64,000 bases of DNA. Source: Macropodus opercularis (taxonomy: Eukaryota; Chordata; Actinopteri; Anabantiformes; Osphronemidae). Made by a program: the position numbers and the translations under genes. Of this stretch, positions 47,801 through 60,889 are shown piece after piece. How positions within the stretch are numbered: position 1 is the stretch's first letter; each line of letters starts with the position of its first letter. The notes under the pieces were generated by a model. It did not search any database. It saw only the letters and a list, made by a program, of their open reading frames with translations, and was not told the origin of the DNA. Location of the stretch: positions 11,960,501 to 12,024,500 of the forward strand of contig CM061091.1 in NCBI GenBank assembly GCA_030770545.1, given 5' to 3'.

Positions 47801-50800
47801 CATTAGGTTTCATGTCTAGGATTTGGCTGGATCGCAATGTGCGCATTTTACAAAAGGTTTTATTCTCACAAATAAGAATCTGGCTACGCTCACTAGTAAG
47901 ACTAGTGTGATTATCCATAGCGCGCTGGGAAATGATGCTGCTGTCATTGGTCAGAAACCATTTCGTACACGGGAATGACTTCTTCAGATGATTACTATCT
48001 ACTATAGACAGTCTGGTGCCATGAGACTTATTATGCAGATGTGATCTGCGTCACCTGTTCTCAGCACCATGAGGCAGCACTGGCATGTTTTGGATAATGT
48101 TCATCTCCAGATGGATAAATATAGCGAGAGCTTCTTCACTTTGTCCTTCAAAATGTCGAAATACCCGTCGTTCTTTACTATCCTGTTCTGAACCAGGGTC
48201 TGTGTTCGTTCGTTCCAGATCACATTTACAAACACGTCATATTCTTACATTGTTATTCAGACACATTTTGAAGTAGGAGCATAAGACGTAGCAGAAGACA
48301 ACCAAAAACCTACCGTACCCTTAGTCCCTCATTCCCTCGTGGTACAATGCGTCGACACTGAGCATGTTTGTTGAATAGCAGGGGTTGCTGACCTTTAGCT
48401 CACGTGAACCCTTGTGAACCATGTAGGTCTGTTTATGGGCCCTGTGTGCGCTTCCGTCGCTCCTGGACACTCCAGTGGCAGCCGACAAAGACCTCTAACG
48501 GCAAGCTGCTCTCAGGATAATGGGCAAATTATGCAAGGAGCTGAACAAATAGAATCAACACGCATTCTGCTCCTTCACTCCCTTTTCACGCTTTCTCTGG
48601 TGCCACAGATGTAATTCCAGTGCAAAACTGATTGATTTTCCATGTTCAAATCTATAATTCTCATACATAATTTACATTGAGGAATTGCACTTAGATTCAA
48701 TAAACACGGGGACCTACTGTATTGTGCGTGGAAGGTTGAATTCAATTCAACACGGATGTAATCCCTCCACCCTCAAACCTCGGAGACGTGCGAAGCAAAT
48801 CATGCTCACGGTGCAATTGCTACAGCAACGAGACCCATCATCAACTTTATTAGCACCACCCACTCCATCAGATGAAAAAATACATAAAAAATAGCCAGCA
48901 ACAGCTCGGTGTTAGTGACCAATAAAATATTTATGTGGGGGAGTCCAAACATGCTAAACGTGCTTTCTGCAATAAACCGTTGGTTTAACCGTGGTAGGAG
49001 TGGTGCACTGTGCTGCCCACACTGTAACAGATGCAGACAGAAGTCACCTTGAAGGTTAGAATATCAGTACGAGTGTCCATGGTTCACAAGGGTATTAATT
49101 ACCTTCTACGTACAGCGAATGACAGTGTGCAAGACCTTTCAGCTATTAGATTATCGTGACTCTGTCAAAATGTTGACATATTGTGCTCATAATATTGCTT
49201 TTAACCAGCTAATCTGTCAGAGGCAGGTTTTTGATTTTATTATTTAAAAAGTTCTGACTTCAGTTTCGGGAAATCAAATTTTATTGGTAGCAGTCTGCTT
49301 TTTCTTAATTTTAATATTCAGCCTTTCTAGGCTTTAAAACACCAAGACCTCTGAGATTAAATTCATTTATGTAGTTGTTCTAATCCGTGCACATGACTCG
49401 GAGCCTGACAGATCAACAAAAACAATCTACAGTAATGCCTGACTTGAACAGATAAATAAGATGATAACCAGGAAATGCCCAACAACAAACTGAATACAAT
49501 AGAAGACACGTGTGTCATTTCAATCAGAATTTAAAGTTGAGAAGATATTACACAAGTCCAATATTCTGATCAAAAAGTTCCCAGCTACTACACAGTAAAA
49601 ACACAGAGATGGAGGTTTGGAAATTTACATCTCCCGAAAAATGAAGTCATCGGGCAGAACAGAGTCTGGACAGTGGCGTGGTTTCTTTCAGACAGTATTG
49701 ATTCGCGTTGCTGGGAGGTAACAGCTTTTTTACAGACATGCAGCTGAACACAAACGTGAATGACAAATGACAAACTGTCTGGAGAGCATCGGTGTATTGA
49801 TTACCATGATGAAAGGAGCAGGGGCAGCTGAATACCGCACAACTAATAAAACAGCCAAGCGATCATTTTTGGATGGCATTCATTTATTTATTATGAATGG
49901 AAGTTTTGCATCATGCAAGCATGTGCAGTACGACTCTGAACCTAGCCCCACCCCTTAACCTCTGCTGAGGTGGGATAGCTCACATCTGTTGGGTTGGATG
50001 GAACGTTTCCACCACAAAAACCGATGTAATTATTTTAAGTGTGCCAGGGGAGACACTGTACAGATGCGGGTCAGCACAATGCAGCCGAGGTTAGTAATAA
50101 AACTCAAAGTAATTGTAACGGTTTGTACAGAGACTGCGAGGAATCCATATGGGAACCTTGCAGAGATTAAAGCTTTTGACCTCAGCACGGACCTTGGTCC
50201 AGTAGCTAGTCAGGGCCAGCGAAGTCTAATTCAGCCGGAAACATGACAACAAAGAAACTGATGATTAAACTGCTTTGTCCTCTCTTCTGGGCTTTTTATG
50301 CATTTCCAAGCAGTAAAACATTTAATTTCTATTAGTTTAAATGTACAACAGTAAAACAATTTCCAACGCTATAGAAGAATGCGACCAAACAGAGGAGAGG
50401 ACACGGCAAATAAAAAAAAAAAGAAAAACACACAAAACGTTTCTGTCTGAGATTCACTTCAGATAAAGGTTCTGTCTGTAGTTTGGGTCATCTTTACAAC
50501 ATACAAGTAAAAATGAGTTAAAAATATTCTGTTCGCAAAGTTTTTTACAAAACCAAACTCCTACTACTCTTTCAAGTACATACTAAACTCTCTAAAACTC
50601 AAAGTATGCTCATATGCATGTTTTACATGAGTTCTATGGCGAGCGTGCACAAACTTCTGACTACCAGCAGATGAACGTAAACACAAACTTGTGCCAAACT
50701 GCACACATTACTTATTCCGCACAGTGAATCTCAACGGTCCGCGAGAAAAAGCCCAGATTTCACATAAGTCAACTTCAAACAACTGAACAATATTTTGACT

Positions 50801-50882
50801 TTACTTTTGAATATGCTTCTAATTTTGGCATTCTACACACATGTACTCATCTCATCTGGCAGACATCTGGCACTTGAAAGAC
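47801..50882. other. Non-coding stretch, nothing recognised
   Basis: Unique-looking DNA with an A run near 50412-50422. Short frames at 48414-48614, 49767-49958 and 49989-50246 (+) have no recognisable domain. Confidence 0.45.
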
Positions 50883-50894
50883 CCAGAAGGTGGC
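50883..50894 (+). promoter_or_regulatory. CTCF-like motif
   Basis: CCAGAAGGTGGC matches the CTCF core CCASYAGRKGGC at all but the Y position. Orientation is opposite to the candidate at 1973-1984. Occupancy is unproven. Confidence 0.25.
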
Positions 50895-53800
50895 CAGCTC
50901 AAAGAAAGCCAAAATGAAAAGAGCCCAGCAAACAGAGGTAGACTGGCTGGCACAGCAAGTGGAGCATCCATCCATCACCGCAGACAAAAGCTAATCTCTA
51001 AGCATCTCAGACAAACTCTGTTTTGTGACATGATTTTTTGGCTGCTGCGCTTTTGTGGTACATACTGGTTGCCGTCCTTAGATCATCTGGAATATGCAAT
51101 AACTAACCGGCGAAATCCACTTATGGTATAGCGGCACATATGGTCCTCAGATAATAACTTTGTGATTGCATTGTTCATGTAAACGGTAATAGATTTTCCA
51201 GCGACGGTACGTGACAGCAATGACACAAAAGCACAATCCTATTTCTCAACCTTTATGAAGAGGCTGAAATATGTTTCGCCGTCGCAATTAATGCCAGGAT
51301 TTGCTCAATACATTTTTTGAAGATCTGTTGAGGAGGGAGCTTTTGAAGGAGATTCAAGTACGTTGCATTGAACTGGCGAGACCTGATCTTGTAACCACTT
51401 GGCAAAGGTTGCATTTCGGTTGAGAAGATGTCTATTTTGCTCATTTCATTTACAATGCATATCTTAAGCGTGGACGGTTTAGTGCGGCCGCATGAAATGA
51501 AACAGCGTCTCAGTTAGTACTGGAGGGTGTCCTGTTACAGAGAATAGAGAAACTGTGTATAATTCTCTGAGCTCAATAAATGTTTACACAGTCACACATT
51601 AAAGCTTGACACTCATATTTAAGATCTGAATCAATAAAAAAAAAGCTCGAACTACTGGGTTACACACAGTTTCTTTTTTTAATGAGGGTACTGTAGGTTG
51701 CACATACACTGTAATTCCAACACTGCATAGTTAGTCATTTACAATGGCCCATGGCCAGATGTTGTAACTTGTCTCAGCTATTCAGCTGGAATATCGCTGC
51801 ACCAGAATGAACACCCTTTAAGGTAAGAAACACATTATCAGCACCCGGAGTTGAACACGTTCAGTAATGGCCCATCACATCAGCTGCTTTTATTCACTTT
51901 AAAAGCAGCCGCCAACTTTCTAATGGACAGGAAGAGCAGTCTAAACTACTTTTCTCTCTTGAAAAGAAGCAAACAAGCCACAAAGATACAACTCTCTTTA
52001 TGATGCCAAGGCACCAATAAGGTCTCCTTTCAAGCTAAATTTATCTGAAAGCAGGTACAGTACGTGGTTTCTAAGTTTAATTCTAAGGTGGCAGTGACGT
52101 GTGTGCAGCACGCACCATAAAAACTCTTGATATTTTCCGATTTAACCCTGTTGCTTATATTTCTCTGTGCACTGAACTGTTAAAATATTAACTTGCTTGT
52201 ATTGTGCAGTGCTACTTCTGCAAATGCGGATCATAGCGAACGTGTAGTAGTTTCTTTACATAAAGACAACTGAGCTGCCTTCCGTTGCTTTATCCACTCT
52301 TAAAACACCAAACTCAGAACATTATATCACTTTGTTCCTGGTCAGTTGCAGGCATTGACAGGAGATCGATACGACGCGCTGTTCACCTCTCGTGGTGTTT
52401 GGAGATCATGTCAGAATGGAGTGATGAATGGCAGAGGAACAGACTCAGCAGGAGAGAAAAATGAGCTGGTCGGGGAACAGCGGGTCAACCAGGTTAATGG
52501 CGTTAGCCCTGATTATTTGCAGGTGCGAACGATGTGAGATTAATCATTTAGGAGCAAAGATTAAATGACATGAGGCGAAGCGTTGCAGCGAGGAAACATT
52601 TCTGACTTCCACCATGCCTTTACTGATGTGGAACAACAAGGTGAAAGCGAGCAAGAATCATGCAGCCGGGCGCTTTGTCAGGACCTGCAGAATGTTAGGA
52701 CACGTGTAGTCTGACGATGCAAAGACTGTTGTCGTCTGCCATCAGAACGGACATACCGGCATCCAGGCACAAGCATTAATACACTTTAGCCCAAAGATCT
52801 ATTTAATATGCAAATCTTTATCTACAATCTTTAAAAAAAATCCTCTATCAATCCACTAACACGTCTAACGTGCCCAAAATACACCTTCCGTCATCAATAT
52901 TTCATATTTAACAATTCTGCTGCATAACAATGATTGTTTAAAAGAATCAGGATACTTCTCATGAATGCAAAATCCTTCTTAAGCCAAGCTAAAGACATGA
53001 CTGCAAGGACGTTTTCACAATTTGCTTAATTATACTCAACTCATATATTTGCATATTTTTCCTTCTGAAATAATTTTTAAAAAAAGTCTCAGATGCATTC
53101 ACAGGAAAAAAAAAATCACCAAACACTGCACTCTGTGACATTCATGACGTTTATGTTGCACTCAGTTGCCCAACTGGATCCAAGCTGATTACCTGGTTAG
53201 CAGATTATGTTTTTAAGACACACCTGAGAGCCCCCGAGGACAGCTGACAAATACACATGGGCTCTGGTTAAAGATGAATCACGTGAGGATTCACACTGTG
53301 GGCTCCCACCACCTCAGTCTCTTTCGCACTGTGAAATTTATTTTTTGTTTTAGTCAAGTTTTAGTTGTTTTTTTGAACCAGACTTGTAGGATTTAAGAAG
53401 CTATTAATACATTTAAGAAAGTCATCTCAAGGCACAATGAAAGGTTTAAGATTTTACAGAAAACTATATGGAAAACCCAACAAGAATGACTGAATGAAAC
53501 TAGTGGCCACTAATACGTAATAATTAGCAGATAATGAGGTTATGAGATTTCTTTGGATTACATATACACAGGGGTGGGAGAGTCTCATCACACAAGGGAG
53601 TAGTTTAATACTGGCTGTGATTGACAAGTGTCAGAACAACAAGACAGAGAGGACACGGATTTGTCTGAAGAGTGTCAGAGATGCTACTTTACATTTATTT
53701 AATTTACTGTTTATGACAAGGTCCATTATCATAAGACGCATGCAACCACTAGCCAGTCCCTGACATAAATATATGAGTTTTATGCTAATCAGTAAACTGA

Positions 53801-54539
53801 CCCCCACACACAGAGCCTTCATTTTTCATATATCTGACAGTAGACAATTGATAAAATTTGAATTTAAATGCTGGACCAGTTGAAGGTTTCAACAGAGACA
53901 CACATTTGTCTTTACTTGGAGCATCTACTTCGTTAAATGCTGCAAGTATCAGTGGATCTTCTTAGGGAGCTTGTGTTTTGATATGAGAATCAATATTTTC
54001 CATAATGTGAGTGCACGTGGTTCCACATAGAAACACAGTCATGAAGACCTCACTATAAATTTAGCCTGAAATGAAACATAGGCCTTAATGATGAATATAA
54101 AGAGTCTTGTTTTCATATCTCGATATGTCCAACGTAAATAGTTTTTCTTTCACTAGTTTCCTTCACAGACAATCGCCTTTATCTGGTCTTCATTACAAAA
54201 CGTTAATGCACCGATGCACTGCAGTGCAGCGTGTAGTGCTTTTAGAGGGAGGGAGAGCAGCTGATTTAATTGGCTTTGGCTCATGACAGCCCCTGCCACA
54301 CCCAAAGACGTGAACTCAGGCAGGGCCCTAATAGTGAAACGGCTGCTCCTGAAATCCCAACAGCTCAAAGTTCAGCTGCTCTAAATAAATCTGTCTGCGT
54401 TACTTCCACAACCTCGGGTAGATTCTGACCCGAGCTGTGATTAGACGTACATAATAAAGAGGTGTGGCGTGGGTTAACACGAGCCTTGACCTATTCATTT
54501 ACCTGTTTTCGTTCTCAATAAAAGCAGGGCAGTCTGCAA
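50895..54539. other. Non-coding stretch, nothing coding recognised
   Basis: Perfect 12-bp palindrome GCACTGCAGTGC at 54216-54227, a NotI-type GCGGCCGC at about 51485 and A runs near 51639 and 53105. The intervals 53170-53290 and 54150-54350 have the texture of conserved non-coding sequence. Short frames are unrecognised. Confidence 0.42.
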
Positions 54540-54830
54540 AGCTGTTTCATTACAGATGCACACGCAGACATGCAGGCTGAGTGAAAATACCGCATCTTAA
54601 TTAATGAGCTTGCTGGGAGATCACACATTTGGCTTGTTTGTTTGTAGGGGCCAAGGTGAGCGTTTTCCCAGTGTAGAAAACACATCAGGTGATTGTCCGT
54701 ATTGAAGGCATCATTCAAAATTCACAGTCTAGAGTGGAATAAAAAGGTCTATAACTCTAGGCTAATTGCCTCAACTGAAGCTAATTTATGCCAGGAGTTA
54801 GCAGACCTGGTGTCCAATCAATGAAACAAC
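54540..54830. promoter_or_regulatory. Enhancer-like stretch (inferred)
   Basis: Repeat-poor DNA with CTTAATTAATGAGC (about 54596), GGCTAATTGCC (about 54763), AGCTAATTTATG and CCAATCAATG. Homeodomain-type cores are dense. Conservation is inferred from texture only. Confidence 0.3.
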
Positions 54831-54897
54831 ACTGCATGTGTGGGGCAACTCTACTTTGATTTAATAAAAACACTCAGATATTTTAAGCTCGGTATTT

Positions 54898-54912
54898 AAA
54901 AAAAAAAAAAAC
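54898..54912 (+). repeat. Poly-A run (15 A)
   Basis: Fifteen A, 40 bases upstream of the Tc1 fragment. Confidence 0.95.
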
Positions 54913-54944
54913 AGCATCTGCTGATGTGATGCCTCGGGAAACAA

Positions 54945-55052
54945 CAGAGCACGAATTGTTGATTTGCAAAAGTTGGATAGGACTGCAAAGTAATCTGCGA
55001 AAGTTTGGACGTTCGTCAAGCCACAGTTACTGTAGAGACAAATAAATGACGG
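54945..55052 (+). mobile_element. Tc1/mariner-like transposon fragment (5' transposase region)
   Basis: Homologous to the 5' part of the relic at 57190-57832: both share GAxTTGTxGATTTGCA, CAAAGTAATCTGC, AGTTT, TTCrTCArGCCAC and an AGTTA/TGTTA step in the same order. The corresponding region of fish Tc1-like transposons encodes the DNA-binding part of the transposase. Only about 100 bases remain, with no inverted repeats, so it is dead. Confidence 0.65.
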
Positions 55053-57189
55053 TGGTTCTGTGAGCTGCAGTTCATGACTCAGAAGTCACAACACAGAATG
55101 TTCAGAGAGGAGTCGGTGTTGTTTTTAGCTGTGACGTTATTCGTGATTGTACTTGGCGCGCGCTCACCCCCCCACACACGTACACACAAAAGCTGTTAAA
55201 GATGTTAGTTTTCTGTTTCTGCTCAGTAATTAGCAATGATCTTGATGCCAACCAATCCAGATGATTTTAGTGTCAATGCCTGGATGGTTAAGCAATACCA
55301 CATCTCACCATGACCTTGTTTTCAAATAATATTCTATTAAAAAGAATGTATAGACTAAATGTGCTATTTTTATCTAATACATTTTAGGTCAATAGGTACT
55401 TTCCCCCAACAGACCTGAGTTTGATCTCAGTATGAGACAACTTCATTCACTTCTTCTTTCATGATGTTATCGAATTTTTGGTTTTTGGTAATATATGGTT
55501 TGCCAGTTGGTTGTTAAACTTGGAGGCCTGTTACTGTGAATTTAACGCAATATATTGTGTATCTGTGTTTTTTATTGGTTTTAAGTCAACTTTGTGTTTA
55601 ATTTTTCAGCACAAATCAACCACATCAGGCGTTTTTTTTTTTTAAATAAGTTCCCATTCCTAACATATGGTCTCCCAAAATACTCTGTAGGTAAACAATT
55701 TTCTAAAGTGTTGTTTTAAAGGCTCTTAAATATGAAAGTGAAGTAGACAGCAACACAATAAAGGTTTACCCAGCTGGCCTTAAAAGGCTGTTTTAATACG
55801 AGAGCATTTCGCAAGGACGTTTTACAGAGGACAAAATAAACCCAAAACTGAATCTTCCTCAGTAATGTTGAGTCTGAACTACAATAAGACTGAATGATGG
55901 ACATTAAAAAGTCAGTCTGCGAACCTCTGCATCTGTCTGTGAATATCTACAGGCTAAAGAAGCTCTAAAAAAAAAGGTAATTTAAAACACGACAGTATAA
56001 AGCATTCTTATCCATCCCGGTGGGAGTGCCAGGGTTATGGGCAAGCGCAGTCCTTGTCCTCCTCCTACCCACTCTAACTAATGAGAAGCTGTAAATGAAA
56101 AGGTTTGGATAGTGTTTATCTGTGTGACTCTGAGGGGGCCAAGGTGCCCTCACACACAGCAGCATGCGGAGAGGGTGACTGCTGGGCATAATACTTCACG
56201 CATCAGCTGCCTCTCACATATGGCTGTCCTCGCCTGGCCCCGGCTCTGCCTTCCCACCTCGGCCCCTAAAGTTTGCTTCCGCCAGTCTCTCAGTCCGTGC
56301 CCTCTTCCTCATTGTCACGAGCACATAACAAATCAGCCTTTCTCCACTCAGTACAAGCCCAGTTAACCTCCCAGTCCCATAACCTTCCCTCCATCCCTCC
56401 CCTCCTGGATCACTGCCCTCCTCCTGCCAAGCTTGGCTCAGGGTCACATCTGGAATGGAGAGTTATTGCCGCCCCAGCCCAGCCCTCTCTTCCATCTATT
56501 CACAGATGGCCTGTTGATTTTAAGCCCTCGGCTGTACGGCGAATGCAGCCTGTTGGCATATAGAGGATGGTTAATGTGAGGGGATGCCTGTCAAGGGCAA
56601 CAATGCTTAACTGCATTTGAAAAAGAAAAAAAGGATGCAAAGATCATTACAAAGCATTTCACATCAGTCATACCAAAGCAATGGTATGACTTCTGCTTCG
56701 TAAAGCCTGGGCTGGGCCAGGTTAAGGGTTAGTTGGCTACAGCCAGGCTGCTACTGGAAGAGGTAGGTGTAAGCTAGAAGTTCTATTGTATATTTCCTTC
56801 AGTTTAAAAAGAGCCTGGTGTTGGTGCTTCAAGCCAGGTCAGGACATCAGGGATGTGAAGAGCTGCCGCTTCTTCTTTATGTGAAAGGAAGTGTCTGCAC
56901 TTACACAAAGATGGATGATTACAAACAAAAGGCTGCATACATCATTTGTCCCCTGCTTCTATAACGTAGATTCTTAGATTCTTTCTTTCTACTAGTTATG
57001 TGGACATACTGACAACAGGCCTCTTACTATTGATTCACTTTGAACGTTCAAGCATGTGGATCCTCGCCACTGACGTCAACAAAGGAATTTGCAGATGTGT
57101 AAACCAATTAATGAAGCGGTGTCTTACAGTGCTACTACTTTGGTTTCCTTAAATCACTGAAGCACTTTGAAAAGAAAAAAATAAAATGA
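55053..57189. other. Non-coding stretch; short C/CA tract and pyrimidine-rich segment
   Basis: C7 followed by CACACACG at 55167-55180 repeats the C-then-CA order. T12 at 55632-55643. 56225-56420 is C-rich on the plus strand and yields overlapping spurious frames. A perfect 9-bp inverted repeat GTCATACCA / TGGTATGAC lies at 56667-56690. No gene recognised. Confidence 0.45.
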
Positions 57190-57832
57190 GCAAAGACCTG
57201 TGATCAAGAACTGTCGATTTGCACAAATCTTTAAAGCATTACAAAGTAATCTGCAGCAGTTTAGATATTCATCAGGCCACTGTTAGACACATTGTCCATT
57301 AGAAGAAACAAATTAGTCCTGTGCTACTCTCCCTAGAGGTGGGCATCCAGCGAAGATGACTCCAAGGCACAGTGCTAAACGCTCAGTGAAGTAAAAAAGC
57401 AGAATAATTTTAGTATATTTGTTTTTCTGTGGAAATCATGGTGCATGCTACTAAGTAATACTTCTCTTTTTACTAGGACTAGATTAGATTGTGAACAGTA
57501 GTGTGCACGGTGCCAAAAGGTCAGAGGAAATATGATGCCAGTGAATTATTATGGTTTAGGAGCTATTTTTACTGCACAGCTTGTCACCACCAAGGAGAAC
57601 ATTACTTACCCAGGTTCAAGGGGTACCCTACAGGATGATGTCACAGTGGCTGTCTGCCAGATGAAGCTCAGTAGAAGCGTTTGTGATGCAATAAAACAAT
57701 GAACCAAATCAAGCGGCCCAGAGGTGAACGGCCTCAAGAGAGCTGTTCCAATCAAACATCCTGCAGGACGTGTCTGAGCTGAAGGAGTTGAAGGTCCTGC
57801 AGCCAAAGGTGGTTTGGCAAGTTATTAAATCG
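57190..57832 (+). pseudogene. Tc1/mariner-like transposase relic, internally deleted
   Basis: Three collinear blocks match the widespread fish Tc1-like transposon. 57195-57400 carries CAAAGTAATCTGC, CATCAGGCCACTGTTAGACA and CTACTCTCCCTAGAGGTGGG (the helix-turn-helix end of the transposase gene). About 57530-57600 resembles the 'gcatcatggtttggggctgc' region. 57618-57832 carries ACAGGATGATGTCA, AAGCTCAGTAGAAG, GCCTCAAGAGAGC and a terminal GTTATTAAATC. Several hundred bases of the catalytic core between the first two blocks are gone, frames are broken by stops and indels, and I see no intact terminal inverted repeats. An intact transposase is usually about 340 residues; nothing near that survives. 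It is a non-functional fossil. Confidence 0.8.
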
Positions 57833-60800
57833 GAGAAGAAGTTAAGTGTTTATTATGTTTATGAAGTCATACTGCACCAAAACTGCATGTAGCATAAAAT
57901 TGTTGTTATTTGATGTCTGCAAATATGAGGAATTAATTTCTAACCATGCAGCACCTGCAACATTTGCCCTCCATCTCGCCCAGGAGTTTGGCAGACGCTT
58001 CCTGCCAACATCAACACAGCATCCAAAGCCAGAGAGGTGGTAGGTGATGACTTCCCAAAATTTGGCCCATCTTGCTATCAGATGCTAATCGGCTTGGCCA
58101 GCAGGTCACGGTAAGACATCTTCATCTGGAAGTACTGCAAAAGACACATGCAACTGCTATTACTACTTTTTGCAGTATGTAGAGCTCAAAAGTGAATTTG
58201 CTTTGGAAATACATCCAGGTTAGTTATTTATAATGTGCATAAAGTATGTTTGAAAATGTAACTTGTAGTCTACAGCTTATAGTCATGATTCATGTGCTAT
58301 ACTGGAAAAACAAGACGTGACGTTTAAGTGAGTAATTGTGTGAGTATGGAAGGTGTCATATTTTTACTAAATTATGTCACCTCAAGTGTTTTCCCACTGT
58401 GACACACGACACAATAAGCCAAAAGGAAGGAAAAATTTAAATGAAAGATTGGACAGTTATAGTAGAAATGAAGTAAATGTAACTTAGAGAATTATTTATG
58501 TTGTAACGAATCGCATCTTTAAAGATGTACACGTTTGATGAAACAGCCTTTTTTAACTTTGTTAGATAACTGTGCTGATTTGACTTAAACTAAATATACT
58601 AGAGGGTCTGTGTGTTTGAGTATTTCATCCAAGAAGAAATGGAGCCTGGTGGCACTTCCTGTGTGAGCTTAGGCCTTGTGGCACACAGGGGGTCCGCTAT
58701 ACTCAAAAACAGATTAAACACGTGGAACACAATATTGCAAAACGAAGGGCAATTCAGTGTTTCCACTAAGCCACCGGAATGTTATTTGTCTACAGCAGCT
58801 TTTTGTCACTTTAAACTAAAACAGTTGGCCTGGGGAATTTCTGCCTGAAATCACATTTGGCAAGCTTCCCTTAAACACCTCCTTCCCCCCGGTAGCTCTG
58901 TGCTGGTGGATACTAGCAGACTATCTATATTTAGCCTCGCTAATTATCTTCGTATTTCTGGCAGATGTTTTATGATGCAACGCGTGTAATATATTTAAGA
59001 GACAAAAATAGAGGATAATATTTTAACTTGCACCTTGTGTTGACCTCAGCCCTAGATGGCTGCTTTGCTGATAGAACCAAGTAGCGCGAAGGTTGAGGAG
59101 AACTCATGTTTTATTGTGCCTCATGTTGACGACATGCTGTTGATAATAAGGGCTCAGTCTTAATCCTGTGCCATGTCAGTGTTTGCCACATATCTAGGAA
59201 ATATTTTCAGTGTGGATTATGAGGGTTTTGTTAAAAAGCCTAAAATAAGTTTGATGCATTCAGCCTCAGGTTTCTGAAAACCAGCCCTTCCTGCTGAAGA
59301 GAATCTCTGCTTACAGCGGCCTCCTGCTTATTTATTGGGATTTAGTGACAATAAAGGCAACAGTGGAGAACAGAGTTTGTTTGCATTGTCTATGTGACAT
59401 TAACAGTAAAGGAATGCACTAGTCTGGCAGTGATTGTAGTAGTGCCTGCAATCCCATGTAGTCACTTTATGAGCCATGACCTACTGTCGGCCAGGCAGTG
59501 GTCCCCACCCTTTTATGAATAAAATACAAAACTATTTAGTCAAGAAATACAATGTGTATACGTCAAGTCTAAAACAATTTGGACTCAAGCACCTTTTTTT
59601 GCACAGGAAGTAAAGAGGAAGCCGTCCCTTTCCCGCGAGGAGCCCGTTTCCTCCAACCTGCTGGGGTTATTGTCTTCTTGCAGCAGGAAGTGGCACAGAT
59701 TTGTGTCAAAGGTACGTAGGACAATCTGGCAAAAGACAAGTTAATTAGTCAAAATCCAACATTTAGTTCTACGGTTCTCTATAGTAATTCACATTTTTCA
59801 TGGTCAAGACAAGCCAACGAGTGTTTAAAGACACTGCGGTGTCACAACAGGAACGTTCGGATGCTGCTGAAACGTTAGAAAGCACAGTGGGGCTGTTGTG
59901 TATGTGGTAGTAGTAGCAGTAACAGAGCAGGCTTCACCACTGATAAAATAACCCAAGGACAGCCTCTGGGCAGGATCTGCCTCGCATACGCTCCAACCCT
60001 GCTTCTAGAATGGTGATGAGGAAACGGTTAAAAAAACCAGACAATGGGCGAAGCTCGTTCACGTTCAAATTGTGAGGATTTAAATAGACTGTCGTAAACA
60101 AGACAGTCTGAGGGGATGCGGAACGAGATATCATAAAAATACAAGACAATGCAGACCAGCAGGTCTGCGATGTCAGCGCCAGCGTCTGTCGTCAAGTCTC
60201 CTTCTCAAAAATAAAATAAAAATGTTTAAAATCAGCTTTAATGCCTTTACAGGTTCCTGAGCACTTGAGTCAAATCAAAACCACTCCTGTCAAAGTGCAG
60301 TTGAGCAAACCGTCGCTTGTTCCAGCAAAGCTGCACAGTTGCCAACAGGGACAAAGCCAGTATGGCCCAGGGTTAGTCTGAGTGGAAAAAACCTGAGTGG
60401 GTGTCAGATCCCCCGTCTTTCATGTGGATGTATTATACATAAGGAAAAATATGTCCAAGTCATCATCCGAAAATCTGTGGTATTGTAATAAATACAACAC
60501 ACAATACTGAGCTCTCCATGGAAATGTGTCTGAGGAAAAATACAGTAACCATGAAGTAAATTTTATTATTCATAACATCACCTTGCCTCGTTTTTGTATC
60601 ACTGTGAGAACGGCAAAAGATGTGAGCTGACTACTGATTTACCTTCATTTTGCATTTGAAAGTCGCAGCGATTTGTGTTATTACAGCTCTGTCAGCCTGA
60701 TGGAGTCAGGATTGATGGGCCCGCCGAGCTGCTCTCGAATGCTTGTATGAGAATAGAGGTTAGAGTCTTTTTCTCATCAGCACCTATGACACTGTGATGA

Positions 60801-60889
60801 GTGGAGACGCATAGTTTTGACTGACAACGAAGCGCGGAGGCCTGCTACATACTTATATTTGGATAAGAGGCAGCATGTGACGCTAATTT
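57833..60889. other. Non-coding stretch, nothing coding recognised
   Basis: CAGTGGTCCCCACCCTTTT at 59496-59514 resembles one terminal repeat of hAT-type transposons, but no partner end was seen. The open frames 57846-58043 and 58612-58848 (+) are unrecognised. Otherwise unique-looking DNA. Confidence 0.42.

Noticed and set aside
59496..59514. CAGTGGTCCCCACCCTTTT, like an hAT terminal repeat
   Set aside because: No matching inverted end or target-site duplication seen; kept only as a note.
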